A model generated the notes under the pieces. That model had not been told where the DNA came from. It worked only from the letters and a program-made list of their open reading frames with translations, and searched no databases. From NCBI RefSeq assembly GCF_004769405.1, contig NZ_RQES01000012.1:310001-374000 (forward strand): 64,000 nucleotides of DNA, in the 5' to 3' direction. Below are positions 37,259-46,328 of the stretch, piece by piece. A program made the position numbers and the translations under genes. Numbering within the stretch: the stretch's first letter is position 1; every line of letters starts with the position of its first letter. The DNA is from Leptospira selangorensis (GTDB lineage Bacteria; Spirochaetota; Leptospiria; Leptospirales; Leptospiraceae).

Positions 37259-37498
37259 ATGAAAACCATGCAGGAACTTTCCTCAAACACCGACCTGGCC
37301 CTGCGATTCAGAAACTATGTGATCTTATTGGACCGATTGATGAGAGAGGTCGAAGAGGAACTCCAACAAAACCAATCCGTCCGCAACGAATGGTCCGAAT
37401 GGCATTCCAACTGGAAAAACGCCTGGCTCTCCCCTACGGGCAATTCCCCTTCATCCAATCTAAAAGAAAGATTCTCAGTCAAAAGAAGACTCGGATAA
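37259..37498 (+). CDS. Small hypothetical protein
   Basis: I do not recognise this 79-residue frame. A helical N-terminal half (LALRFRNYVILLDRLMREVEEELQQ) and balanced amino-acid content make it a believable small protein, but no clear ribosome-binding site precedes 37259. A competing plus-strand frame (37231-37581) overlaps it and runs into repeat DNA; I judge that one less likely. Confidence 0.45.
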   Translation: MKTMQELSSNTDLALRFRNYVILLDRLMREVEEELQQNQSVRNEWSEWHSNWKNAWLSPTGNSPSSNLKERFSVKRRLG

Positions 37499-37504
37499 TT
37501 TTTA

Positions 37505-37552
37505 GGGCGGCCCTTCGCTTCGCTCAGACCGAGCTACTACGGGCTTCGCTAT
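37505..37552 (+). repeat. GC-rich intergenic repeat, family B, copy 2
   Basis: This copy is inverted relative to 33621-33667. Shared blocks include TCGCTT, GACCG and CTACG. The element is followed by further GC-rich sequence with the repeated words TTCGCT and TCGCTTCGGTC. Confidence 0.65.
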
Positions 37553-37695
37553 CGCTTCGGTCCCTTCGCAGCGACCCATAGGGAGCGAGAAGACGACCGT
37601 CTTTGACGAGTCGGTGGCTGAAGGCCAATCTTAAGTCGCTGCGATCGGACTTCCCCTTCGTATCTCTGCCGCAGTCTTGTAATGATGATTTTTTC

Positions 37696-37770
37696 TATGT
37701 AGGAACTCCGACTTGGTAGGGATCTCGGGCCCCGCCCGATTTGGGTGGGGGCCGGAGCGTAGCGGTGGAG
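37696..37770 (+). repeat. Intergenic element family C, copy 1
   Basis: The element starts with TATGTAGGAACTCC (a degenerate family A palindrome), continues through a CCCCGCCC block, a short spacer and a GGGTGGGGG block, and ends in GGTGGAGA. The same order appears inverted at 47347-47420. CCCCGCCC facing GGGTGGGGG can form a GC-rich hairpin. Confidence 0.65.
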
Positions 37771-37827
37771 AAAAACGGACATTTTCATAAAACGCCGATT
37801 TCCACAATCTAATTTATTACTGCCAGC

Positions 37828-37845
37828 TTGTAGGAGCTCCTACAA
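37828..37845. repeat. Perfect intergenic palindrome, family A
   Basis: TTGTAGGAGCTCCTACAA is an 18-bp perfect palindrome. It differs from the TGTTGGAATTCCAACA form only by paired compensating changes, which keeps the dyad intact. Confidence 0.8.
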
Positions 37846-37953
37846 AATCATGGCCTTAAATCGCTTGCAAGAGTGATAAAACCCTAATAGAAGGCCTGAA
37901 AAATGGGTTGAAATTATGTCTCTTAAGCTGTTCTATCGACTGAGAGGATTAGA

Positions 37954-39993
37954 ATGGGGAGACATACGCAAACAAAACTTCTAGTTTTCATTCTACTCTT
38001 AGGAATTCTCACCCAATCCGGATGGTCCGAACCTCTACCCAATTTCGGACTAAAAGAAAAAGAAGCCAGAACATTCTTCAAGCGAGGTCTCGCTTATTAT
38101 AATAAGGGAGAATTCGCGGCTGCCAGAGAGAATTTTGTCCGTTCCCTTTCCATCAAACCGGATTTCGTTCATCCAAAGTTCTTTCTCTCGGAAGCATATT
38201 ATCTTAGCGGAGATTGGCAGGAAAGTCTTTCCGAATTGGAACAATTAGAATCTTCTAATAAACTAGATTTGATCAGCAAAAATCGTTTAGATGCGCTTAG
38301 ATACAGACTAGGCGGCGGAAATAGAAAAGATAATTTAGAATATTATAAATCAATTTTCGGAGATGATCTAAGAAGATTTCGCTTCAGGAATCCTTCTGAC
38401 TTAGCGGTAGATGAAGAAGGATATCTTTACGTAGTAAGTTTCGACACAGCTAATATTGTAAAATTCGATGCAAACGGTTTTCCGGTCGAAAATTTCAAAG
38501 GTTCATTCGGTAGAAATTTAGAAGGGCCGGTCGGGATCAGCATCCGAGGTAAATCTATCTTCGTAGCGGATTATGCTGGAGATAAAATTTATGAATTTGA
38601 TACCAGAGGCACTTATGTAAATCGTTTTGGGTCTACTGGAAAAGACCCCGGAAGTTTTCACGGACCGGCAGGACTTTATTTTACCAAGGAAGGATTTTTA
38701 TATGTTTCCGATATGGGGAATAATCGGATCCAAAAACTTTCCAGAACAGGGGAACCTCTCCAAGAGATAGGTGTTGGGATCTTAAAACAACCTGCGGGTA
38801 TCAAAGTTAATAATCGTGGAGAAATTTTCGTAGCAGATCGAGGAAACAAAAGACTCGTCGTGTTCGATCACGAAGGAAACTTTTTAAAAGAGATCAACAA
38901 TCCTTCTTTCAAAAGACCCAGAAACCTTTCTATTAAAGACAATAAGGTAGTAGTCGCGGATGAAACCGCAGGACTTTTTATATACGATTCCGTTTCTAAA
39001 ACTTGGTCGGGTTTTGATAATTTTAAGGATTCCAAAAATACGGTCCGAAATTTCGACCAAGCATTTTCCGTTACTTTTGATTATACCGGCTCCATGTTTG
39101 TTGCAGATTTTAACAGACATAGGATTGAGTCCTTTTCTCCCAAAGGACAACTTTCTTCCAACTTGGATCTGATTGTGGAAAGAACTATTAGTTCCGATTA
39201 TCCTGATGTCTCTTTAGTTCTTCATGCGAAAGATAGACATGGGGTTCCAGTAAAAGCAATTCCTAGGGATTCTTTCCGCATCTATGAGATGGACAATCTT
39301 TCTCCTTTAATCGGTTTAACCGATATGAAAAAATATAATAACAGAGTTAGTGTTTCTATCGTTGCGGAAAATTCTCAAATCGTATCTGATTCTTATGCTA
39401 CAATAGAGAAAGCGATCCGTCCTTTTTTATCAGAGATCAGAGTAGACGATAAAATCCAACTTCTACGCTCCGGAAGAGACACTCAAACCGCCTACCCTTT
39501 CGGAAAAAGTATGTATGATATCCTGAAAGCGTTACGCTCCTTTGTCCCGGAAGAAGAATCTCAAATCGGGAAATCATTGCAAAGAGGGATCACGGATCTA
39601 TTGGATAGTTTAGGTCCAAGAGCAATTGTAGCAATCGTTTCCGGAAAAGATTCTAAAGCGGCATTCACACAATTTTCACCTACAAAGATCATTCGTTTCG
39701 CGGTGGCTCATGATATCCCTATCTACTTTCTATGTTTAGGAGAAAATGGAGAATCAGTTTCCGTGTATAAAGAAATCGCGGAAAAAACGGGAGGAAAGTT
39801 CTTAACAATTCCTTCCGGCGGAACCGAGAAAAATCTAAGAAGCTGGATAGATTCCAAAAAAGACAGAAGGTATCTTCTTTCCTTCAAAAGTAGGATCAAT
39901 CCAGAAGGAATGGATGTCTATGTCCCTGTGGTTGTAGAAGCTATTTTCAGGAATTCTAATGGAAAAGCGGAGACCGGATTTTTTACGCCATGA
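37954..39993 (+). CDS. Exported TPR-NHL repeat protein with VWA-like C-terminal domain
   Basis: This 679-residue protein has a signal peptide (1-25, ending SGWS) and TPR-like helices (about 30-115; EARTFFKRGLAYYNKGEFAA). A six-bladed NHL-type beta-propeller follows (about 140-395) with repeated FVAD/YVSD...N(R/K)I strands such as LYVSDMGNNRIQKL, IFVADRGNKRLVVF and MFVADFNRHRIESF. A C-terminal VWA-like domain covers about 430-660 (VSIVAENSQ, then IVAIVSGKDS), but its MIDAS motif DxSxS is not intact. It looks like a periplasmic or surface scaffold. It overlaps the next gene by 4 bp. Confidence 0.82.
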   Translation: MGRHTQTKLLVFILLLGILTQSGWSEPLPNFGLKEKEARTFFKRGLAYYNKGEFAAARENFVRSLSIKPDFVHPKFFLSEAYYLSGDWQESLSELEQLESSNKLDLISKNRLDALRYRLGGGNRKDNLEYYKSIFGDDLRRFRFRNPSDLAVDEEGYLYVVSFDTANIVKFDANGFPVENFKGSFGRNLEGPVGISIRGKSIFVADYAGDKIYEFDTRGTYVNRFGSTGKDPGSFHGPAGLYFTKEGFLYVSDMGNNRIQKLSRTGEPLQEIGVGILKQPAGIKVNNRGEIFVADRGNKRLVVFDHEGNFLKEINNPSFKRPRNLSIKDNKVVVADETAGLFIYDSVSKTWSGFDNFKDSKNTVRNFDQAFSVTFDYTGSMFVADFNRHRIESFSPKGQLSSNLDLIVERTISSDYPDVSLVLHAKDRHGVPVKAIPRDSFRIYEMDNLSPLIGLTDMKKYNNRVSVSIVAENSQIVSDSYATIEKAIRPFLSEIRVDDKIQLLRSGRDTQTAYPFGKSMYDILKALRSFVPEEESQIGKSLQRGITDLLDSLGPRAIVAIVSGKDSKAAFTQFSPTKIIRFAVAHDIPIYFLCLGENGESVSVYKEIAEKTGGKFLTIPSGGTEKNLRSWIDSKKDRRYLLSFKSRINPEGMDVYVPVVVEAIFRNSNGKAETGFFTP

Positions 39994-42011
39994 TATTCGG
40001 ATCCAAAATCTTAAATAAACATCTAGGCTTAAAACTCCTTTTACGGAATTTTGCGGTTCTTCTCGTTTTATCTTTTTCCTTCTCCCTTTCTTCCAAACAA
40101 ACCATAGATTGGATCAAAGAAGGAGAAGCAGCATTAGCTTCCAGAAATTATCCTGCAGCGTATGATTCGTTTAGAGAAGCGGTAAACTTAAATCCTCTTT
40201 CTGTTCGTTCCAGACTGGGGCTTGCAGACTCAGCATTAAAACTTCATAAAGAAAAAGAAGCATTACAGTCTTTAGATAAAGTCCTCGAATTAGAGCCCAA
40301 AAACAAAAAAGCAGTCCGCGAAAAAGCGATCACACTTGCAAAATTAGGACGTTATGAAGAAGCATTTTTGATCCTAAAGCCTTTCTTGGAAGAAGATAGA
40401 TATGATTCCGATCTATTTCCTATCTATATAGAAGTACAACTTGCCTCCGGAAAGACCCAAAAAGCAAGTTTCGAATTTCATTCCGCTTATTCGAGGATCC
40501 CTAAAAATAAAGAAGTCAAAACCTTAGAGGCAAAAGTAGAAGCATTCGATGGTAACTTTACTAAAGCTTCATCTCTTAGAAATCAACTAGAAGCGGAAGC
40601 TTCCGATGATCCCGGGATCTTTTTAGAATCGGGGAAATTTTTATTGATCTGGGCGGAAAAATCCCAAGGTAGTAAACGAGATTCTAAAATTGCGGAAGCT
40701 GCCGAAAAATTCGAAAGATCCGTTTCTTTACATCCTAATGAAGAAGAAGCTCTTAAACTTTTAGCGAAAACTAGGATCTATTTTGGAAGATACCAAGAAT
40801 CGGAAGAATATTTAAATCGTTTATTAGGCCTCTTTCCGAATTCCACGGAATATTTATACTTACGCTCGTACGCAAGATTGAAAAAGGATCCTGCCTCTAA
40901 AGAAGCCAGAACCGATTTAGAAAAATTAATCTCCTTAGATGACCTAGATCCGATCGCCAGAAATCGTTCGGAATTATATGCGTTGGAAAACCTACCAGAG
41001 GGAAATTCACTTAGAAGAACCTTAGGAGAGTACAGGCTCCAAAGATATAGGGCGAATAAAAATGCATTCTTATATGATTTAGCTTGGTATCATTTAATCA
41101 GAGCAAAAGAACTTCTTCCGAATCGCCCTGAAATCTTAGTTTTAACATTAGAAGAATATAAAAGAAGAGGACTTTTTCCGAGCTACTTTAACTTACTTCT
41201 GCTTTTAAGAGATAAATTTCCGGATAATAAAAAATACGGATATTCCGTAGAGAACAACTTGGAAGGTTTTAAAACTTCCTTAAGTTATAGAGAAGGTCTT
41301 GTTAAGATCGGGGAATTCGGCATCCAAGAAGATTATGGAAGAACTCCTCCTGAAGTCCTCGTATTCGATCCGGATGGAGAAGATTTTTTAGCAAAACATA
41401 CGGACCTTCCCGCTTTAGCAGGAAAAGTTCTTCGCCATTTCCTAAACTCAGATCCAAGAATCCGTAATATCGATTTAGACAATATTAGAAAGTCTGAAAG
41501 TTTAGAATCGGAGCCTTATTCTGGGGCCATCCACAAGACGGAAAGAAACTATTCCTCTATTAAAAACTCCAGAGGCGAGAATATTCGTTTCGTCGTGAGT
41601 GGAAAAATTTCCTTCCAGGATGGTAACTTGCGTATAGAATGGAGCCTCAGAGATCATAAAGAAGAGAAAATTTTAGGCAAATTTAGGATCTATGCAAAAG
41701 GTAGAGATGCTTTAGCAGAAGCCACCTTAAGAGCTAGAGACAAAATTCTCGCCTTAATTCCTGCAAGTGGTAAAGTGCATAGAGTAAAAGAAGATTCACT
41801 GATCGTAAATGCAGGAATCATAGACGGGCTCAAAAAAGGAACAACTGTATACTTCTTCAATTCAGCTACTCTACTCGGAGAAGGGACCGTGACCGAAGCA
41901 GATCTTTATACTGCAAAAGTGGTTCCGAAAAACCAAGATGCTGTATTAAGAAACATCGCAGTAGGAAATAAGGCCTACTGGAAAAAGACAGAAAACTCTG
42001 CTACCAATTAG
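39990..42011 (+). CDS. Exported TPR protein with FlgT-like C-terminal domain
   Basis: The 673-residue protein has an N-terminal signal segment (about 15-35) and many TPR-like repeats (about 38-345; for example RNYPAAYDSFREAVNLNP). A middle region resembles a CsgG/FlgT-type alpha-beta module (VSGKISFQDGNLRIEWSLRD). A C-terminal beta-barrel with KVHRVKEDSLIVNAGIIDGLKKGTTVYFF resembles the FlgT C-terminal domain. It overlaps the TPR-NHL gene by 4 bp (ATGA), so the two form a coupled pair that may build a periplasmic complex. The function is unknown. Confidence 0.8.
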   Translation: MIFGSKILNKHLGLKLLLRNFAVLLVLSFSFSLSSKQTIDWIKEGEAALASRNYPAAYDSFREAVNLNPLSVRSRLGLADSALKLHKEKEALQSLDKVLELEPKNKKAVREKAITLAKLGRYEEAFLILKPFLEEDRYDSDLFPIYIEVQLASGKTQKASFEFHSAYSRIPKNKEVKTLEAKVEAFDGNFTKASSLRNQLEAEASDDPGIFLESGKFLLIWAEKSQGSKRDSKIAEAAEKFERSVSLHPNEEEALKLLAKTRIYFGRYQESEEYLNRLLGLFPNSTEYLYLRSYARLKKDPASKEARTDLEKLISLDDLDPIARNRSELYALENLPEGNSLRRTLGEYRLQRYRANKNAFLYDLAWYHLIRAKELLPNRPEILVLTLEEYKRRGLFPSYFNLLLLLRDKFPDNKKYGYSVENNLEGFKTSLSYREGLVKIGEFGIQEDYGRTPPEVLVFDPDGEDFLAKHTDLPALAGKVLRHFLNSDPRIRNIDLDNIRKSESLESEPYSGAIHKTERNYSSIKNSRGENIRFVVSGKISFQDGNLRIEWSLRDHKEEKILGKFRIYAKGRDALAEATLRARDKILALIPASGKVHRVKEDSLIVNAGIIDGLKKGTTVYFFNSATLLGEGTVTEADLYTAKVVPKNQDAVLRNIAVGNKAYWKKTENSATN

Positions 42012-42046
42012 GAACATTCTGATTCTATAATATTTCAGGAATTCTC

Positions 42047-42544
42047 ATGATATTCATTTGTCGTTCCGAATTCGATTGTAAGGCCTCTGAATTATTCGAA
42101 TTTCATGCGGGCCTGGACGGATTTTCTTCCCTAGTAGGCTCTTCTAAAAAAGCACAAGTCATTTCCCCTCCTCCTTCTTTGGAGCCTGGCTCAAAAGCGG
42201 TTGTTAAAGTAAAAATTTTTCCCGGGATTTCTTTTCGCTGGGTAGCCTTACATACTGAATTAGATCCGGGGAAACGTTTTGTAGATACACAAGAATCCGG
42301 CCCCTTTTCGAAATTCAAACACGAACATATTTTTATCCAGACCGATAAAAACACTTCGGTCTTGGAAGATCGGATCACTTGTATTCCTCCTTGGTATGCG
42401 AATCATTTTTTGTTTGAACTCCTACTCGAGAAAACCATGAAGAACGAATTTTACACTAGGCATAAGATTACTGCGAAACAGATCGGTTGTAGCTACAGGA
42501 CTGATTTTTGCGGAAAAATGAAAGATTTCCCTACCTCAGCGTAG
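42047..42544 (+). CDS. SRPBCC (START-like) ligand-binding protein
   Basis: This 165-residue protein has the helix-grip layout of the SRPBCC superfamily: a first strand FICRSEFDCKASELFEFH, a middle beta-sheet with GISFRWVALHTEL and PFSKFKHEHIFIQ, then SVLEDRITCIPPW, and a long C-terminal helix (LFELLLEKTMKNEFYTRHKIT). Such proteins bind hydrophobic ligands or act as cyclases/oxidoreductase partners. No catalytic function can be assigned. It lies 35 bp after the TPR gene, possibly in the same transcript. Confidence 0.8.
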   Translation: MIFICRSEFDCKASELFEFHAGLDGFSSLVGSSKKAQVISPPPSLEPGSKAVVKVKIFPGISFRWVALHTELDPGKRFVDTQESGPFSKFKHEHIFIQTDKNTSVLEDRITCIPPWYANHFLFELLLEKTMKNEFYTRHKITAKQIGCSYRTDFCGKMKDFPTSA

Positions 42545-42611
42545 CCAGATAAGCCGCCATTTTCCTTGCCTTTACGAAGATAAGAGATGGCCAAAAAATT
42601 GATTGCTTATT

Positions 42612-42631
42612 AATAACGATTTATCATTATT
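42612..42631. promoter_or_regulatory. Fur/Zur/PerR-type operator candidate
   Basis: AATAACGAT-TT-ATCATTATT is a 9+9 inverted repeat with one mismatch. Read on the minus strand as AATAATGATAAATCGTTATT, it closely resembles the classical Fur box GATAATGATAATCATTATC with one extra central base. It ends seven bases before the ATG of the DUF2946-like gene and would block its ribosome-binding site region when bound. A TonB receptor gene follows. Confidence 0.6.
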
Positions 42632-42637
42632 GAGAAA

Positions 42638-42967
42638 ATGGGAGTTTTGGCAAAAAGGCGAAAAAACGGACTTAGATCCTTCTTTGCGTTGTTCGCGTTT
42701 TGTGGCGGACTTTTACTTACCAGCGCCCACTCACATTTGGATATATCCGAAAAAGGGATATTCTCAAAACACTCCTCCAAAATTTCCTCGGAATCCTGTT
42801 TTGTTTGTCTTCATTCTCAAATCACTTCCGGCGCGGAATTCGTCCAAACTCCGAGATCAAAACAGCCCCTTCTTGAATATAATGAATTTATAATTTTTGA
42901 TTTTATTCCTATTCAAATTTCCCGATCGGGGATCTTGAGAGGACGAGCCCCTCCTTATTTTTCCTAA
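42638..42967 (+). CDS. DUF2946-like small exported protein
   Basis: This 109-residue protein has a basic N-terminus, a hydrophobic signal (about 12-28, FFALFAFCGGLLLTSA), the pair SHS, a CFVCLH motif near residue 53 and a C-terminus RGRAPPYFS. Small exported proteins with a CxxC(H)-type centre and a terminal RxPP are typical of the DUF2946 group, found beside metal (often copper) TonB-dependent receptors. Here a TonB receptor gene starts 106 bp downstream. The Fur-like palindrome lies directly upstream. The family match is by pattern only. Confidence 0.65.
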   Translation: MGVLAKRRKNGLRSFFALFAFCGGLLLTSAHSHLDISEKGIFSKHSSKISSESCFVCLHSQITSGAEFVQTPRSKQPLLEYNEFIIFDFIPIQISRSGILRGRAPPYFS

Positions 42968-43073
42968 TTTATCTGCATCTACTGTTTTCAATAGCTTTCG
43001 CAGTCGCGATCGACTTTGAATTTTATTTTGTATATGAAGAACCCGACCTTAATAGGTCTGGAGTTTAGGAAGA

Positions 43074-45482
43074 ATGAAAAGTATTTTATATAAATTTAAT
43101 TTATTATCTGTTTTTATTGGCTTATTTTTGCCTTTTTCAGAAGTTTTTTCCCTGGATGTGAATGTCAAAGGAACTATTAAAGATTCGGAAGGGCGCCCAA
43201 TTATAGGCGCCAAATTATTCCTTACGGAAAACAAGTTTGTAGCAAGATCCGACAAAGACGGTAGTTTCGAATTCCAACATGTTTCTCCGGGAAGTTACAC
43301 GTTAGTTGCTTCTTCCCCGAATTATGAATTAAAAGTGGAAAGATTCGAAGTGAAGGATCTGGATAAAGTTTTGGATATCGTTTTAAAACCTTCTCTATTA
43401 GAAGGTGTGGCGATCAACGTCACGGCCAAAACCTTGGCATCCGACTTTTTATCCACTCCACAACCCACAACGGTTTTAGAAGGCAGGCAATTACAAAGAT
43501 TAAGAGGGCAGAACGTGATGTCTGCCTTGGAAAATACTCCGGGAACTGCGACCTTAACTACCGGTGCAGGAACTTCTAAACCGGTAATTCGAGGTCTGAC
43601 AGGCCAAAGAGTTTTGGTGATGACTGACGGAGTAAGGCAAGAAGAGCAACAGTTTGGAGATGATCATACTGTCGATTTAGATGCATTTAATATAGATAAG
43701 ATGGAAATTGTTAGAGGCCCTGGATCTGTTCTTTACGGTTCCGATGCTTTGGGAGGTGTGATTAATGTAATCCGTTCCAAGGCACCTACTGCAAAGGATG
43801 GTGCTCCTTTATTAGGTGGAACGATTTCCACAAATAGTTTTTCGAATAATAAACAAGACGCAGGTGCCCTCTCTCTCTTCGGTTATCATAAAGATACAAA
43901 TTTCGGATATAGAGTGCAGACGGATACTCGAAAGGCCGGAAGAATCACTACTCCAAAGGGAACTCTTCCCAATACCGGTTTTCATGAAAGAAACGTAAAT
44001 GCATCTTTGGGAACGGATGGTTCTTGGGGAAACTTCTATGTGGATTCTTTTCAAAGATACCAAGAACAAGATTTATATGATAATCCGAACGAATCTCCAG
44101 GCGCGAGCGCTTACCAGACAGTTCTTCACCAAAAAACTCATGTGCATGCTTTCTTCATTCTTCCTTTTGTGAATGTGGAATTAGATGCGGCTTACCAAAG
44201 AAACAATCGTAGAGAGATCGAAGATAAAAATAGATATATGCCGATCAAGGATACACTATTAGATCCTTCCATCGATTCTTTCACTAAAGCCGCTTCTGCT
44301 TATCAAGTGAATAAATATGATTATAAGCAGGGTTTAAACCTTTCCTTGGATACCACGACTGCAGATGCAAAAATCCATCATAAAGAATGGAAAGGGCTCA
44401 AAGGTACGGTTGGTATTTCGGGTATGCAACAAAGAAGTAATACTATCGGAACCGAACCTTTGATCCCTGGTTATGGGTTAAACAATATCGGATTTTTCCT
44501 TTTTGAAGAATGGAAACTAGGAGACTTTAGTTTTTCTGCAGGTGCTAGAACTGATAAAAGAAGTATGGACATCAGAGCGAATGCGGATCTTGGGAATTTA
44601 GAACAGACCAGAAATTATTCCGCAAGCACGGGATCTCTCGGAACCGTCTGGAGATTTGCAAAAGATTTTTCTTTAGCTCTAAATGCCGGTCGAGGTTTTA
44701 GAGCCCCGACTCCTTTCGAATTATTCGCCAATGGGGTTCATGAAGGGAGCGGTCGATTCGAGATCGGTAAAGATAGTTTAAGACCGGAAACTTCTTTGAA
44801 CTATGATGCTTCTGTCCGTTTTGCTAACGATAAATTTCAAGCAGAGCTAAGTGTTTTTAGGAATAAAATAGATAATTACATTTATTCAGTAAGTGCAGGT
44901 GCTATCGATTCCGATTCCGGCCTTCCTGTTTACAGATACAGACAAGATGCTGCAAAATTAGAAGGTGGAGAATTCAGCTTCCAAGCCCAAGCAACTTCTT
45001 GGTTAGTCCTCACTGGTGGTATTGACATTCTTAGAGCTACTATCCAAAAAAATATTCCGCCGGAAATCGCTCTAAATCCGGGAGGTACCGATCCTAATTC
45101 AGTATATTCCGATATTAGAAATAAATATCTTCCAAGGATGACCCCGAATCGTGCTCGCTTGGGCCTTAGATTCACCACGAATAAACTTTTAGGAATTTCC
45201 AAACCCTATATTTCAGTGAACGGCACTTTCGTTCAGTCCCAGTATAAGGTGGATAAATTAGAAACTCCAACCCAAGGTTATAATTTATATGATATCGGTT
45301 TCGGCGGAGAAATTCCCGGTTTAACGAACGGAACCGAGTCCGCGACCTTTGACATCGCGGTCCTGAATATCTTCAATAAGGAATACGTGAATCATCTAAG
45401 CCGCTATAAGGAATACGCCTTGAACCCTGGGACAAATGTCACTTTCAAAACGACTATCCCATTTACTTTGATTTCTGAATGA
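43074..45482 (+). CDS. TonB-dependent outer-membrane receptor with N-terminal carboxypeptidase-regulatory-like domain
   Basis: This 802-residue receptor has a signal peptide (1-24), a CarboxypepD-reg-like domain (about 27-107; VKGTIKDSEGRPIIGAKLF) and a TonB-box-like GVAINVTA (about 113-120). A plug domain (about 130-235) carries PVIRGLTGQRVLVMTDGVRQEEQQFGDDH (seen as two adjacent motifs) and VRGPGSVLYGSDALGGVINV. A 22-strand-type barrel with a terminal aromatic-rich strand follows. The plug pattern resembles receptors for zinc, heme or copper. AGGAAG precedes the ATG, and a small GACCT-TAAT-AGGTC hairpin lies at 43045-43058. The gene overlaps the next one by 4 bp. Confidence 0.92.
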   Translation: MKSILYKFNLLSVFIGLFLPFSEVFSLDVNVKGTIKDSEGRPIIGAKLFLTENKFVARSDKDGSFEFQHVSPGSYTLVASSPNYELKVERFEVKDLDKVLDIVLKPSLLEGVAINVTAKTLASDFLSTPQPTTVLEGRQLQRLRGQNVMSALENTPGTATLTTGAGTSKPVIRGLTGQRVLVMTDGVRQEEQQFGDDHTVDLDAFNIDKMEIVRGPGSVLYGSDALGGVINVIRSKAPTAKDGAPLLGGTISTNSFSNNKQDAGALSLFGYHKDTNFGYRVQTDTRKAGRITTPKGTLPNTGFHERNVNASLGTDGSWGNFYVDSFQRYQEQDLYDNPNESPGASAYQTVLHQKTHVHAFFILPFVNVELDAAYQRNNRREIEDKNRYMPIKDTLLDPSIDSFTKAASAYQVNKYDYKQGLNLSLDTTTADAKIHHKEWKGLKGTVGISGMQQRSNTIGTEPLIPGYGLNNIGFFLFEEWKLGDFSFSAGARTDKRSMDIRANADLGNLEQTRNYSASTGSLGTVWRFAKDFSLALNAGRGFRAPTPFELFANGVHEGSGRFEIGKDSLRPETSLNYDASVRFANDKFQAELSVFRNKIDNYIYSVSAGAIDSDSGLPVYRYRQDAAKLEGGEFSFQAQATSWLVLTGGIDILRATIQKNIPPEIALNPGGTDPNSVYSDIRNKYLPRMTPNRARLGLRFTTNKLLGISKPYISVNGTFVQSQYKVDKLETPTQGYNLYDIGFGGEIPGLTNGTESATFDIAVLNIFNKEYVNHLSRYKEYALNPGTNVTFKTTIPFTLISE

Positions 45483-45880
45483 GGAATTTTATGGAATTTA
45501 GATATTTTCCACTTTATATATTTATAATATTTTTACTTTCTTTTTGTATTTCCGATCCGCAAACGAAAAAGGAGAAGGAGGACTATCAAAATCAATCCTT
45601 GATTTCCGCCGCATTAAACGGAAACGAAAGGTCTGATTGTATTTATTGTTCGGATACTCGAGCTTTCGAAGGAAATTGTTCCTGTTATAAACAGATCCCG
45701 GTTTTTTCTTGCGCAGGCATTCCTTCAGGTAAAGGCAAATCAAACTCCTATAAGATTTCTTGCGATGAGTTGATAGAATCAGGGATTTGGAGCCAAACTT
45801 CTTCCGAATCTTATTCTTGTAGTTATCTAACCTGCCCTCCCGAAGCATATCGGGCGGCATTTACGGAAGAGGGTAAATAA
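45479..45880 (+). CDS. Cys-rich lipoprotein coupled to the TonB receptor
   Basis: This protein of 133 residues (129 from a second ATG at 45491) begins with an export signal and lipobox LLSFC. The mature part holds about ten Cys in short-spaced pairs (CIYC, CSC, CSYLTC), so it is either metal-binding or heavily disulfide-bonded. The ATGA overlap with the TonB receptor stop codon indicates coupled translation and a shared metal-uptake role. The family is not recognised. Confidence 0.72.
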   Translation: MRNFMEFRYFPLYIFIIFLLSFCISDPQTKKEKEDYQNQSLISAALNGNERSDCIYCSDTRAFEGNCSCYKQIPVFSCAGIPSGKGKSNSYKISCDELIESGIWSQTSSESYSCSYLTCPPEAYRAAFTEEGK

Positions 45881-45881
45881 C

Positions 45882-46328
45882 TTAGTAAATCGGAAGTCCT
45901 GTATTATAATCGATTGTAGTTTTTTTATAAGACGTAGCGAGAAGGTCAGAAGAGATTAAATAATCAGCGGATCTTCTATTATTCGCAATTGGAATATTAT
46001 AAAGTACTGCAATCCTTAAAAGAGCTTTCACGTCCGGGTCATGAGGTTGAGCAGTTAATGGATCCCAGAAGAAGATTACCACATCTATCTCTCCATCTAC
46101 GATCTTCGCGCCGATCTGTTGGTCCCCGCCGAGTGGTCCGGACAAAAATCTATGAACAGGCAGATCCGTTTTTTCATGGACGATCTTTCCGGTTGTCCCT
46201 GTCGCATAGAGATGATGTCTGGAAAGTATGTCCTTATGTAGTTGCACCCATTCCACTAAATCTTCTTTTTTATTATCATGTGCGATAAGCACGATACGTT
46301 TCGTTTTCGGGACTTCGGGGCTTTGCAT
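45882..46328 (-). CDS. mgsA: Methylglyoxal synthase
   Basis: MgsA converts dihydroxyacetone phosphate to methylglyoxal and phosphate, bypassing lower glycolysis. The 148-residue protein has the N-terminal LIAHDNKK, the phosphate-binding GTTG segment (YATGTTGKIV), SGPLGGDQQIGA with the catalytic Asp, and FFWDPLTAQPHDPDVKALLR with the second Asp. All signature motifs are intact. It ends two bases after the convergent Cys-rich lipoprotein gene. Confidence 0.95.
   Translation of the reverse strand: MQSPEVPKTKRIVLIAHDNKKEDLVEWVQLHKDILSRHHLYATGTTGKIVHEKTDLPVHRFLSGPLGGDQQIGAKIVDGEIDVVIFFWDPLTAQPHDPDVKALLRIAVLYNIPIANNRRSADYLISSDLLATSYKKTTIDYNTGLPIY

Larger units (their letters stand above)
37499..37953 (+). 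other. 455-bp intergenic region built of repeats
   Basis: This gap holds no credible gene. Most of it is richer in GC than the flanking genes. It contains, in order, a family B repeat (37505-37552), unassigned GC-rich sequence, a roughly 75-bp family C element (37696-37770) beginning with a degenerate family A palindrome, and a perfect family A palindrome (37828-37845). The promoter of the following TPR/NHL gene should lie at the right end. Confidence 0.6.

Noticed and set aside
37231..37581. A 116-residue plus-strand frame overlapping the small gene at 37259-37498.
   Set aside because: It runs into the GC-rich repeat region, has no convincing ribosome-binding site and its composition looks like read-through of repeat DNA.
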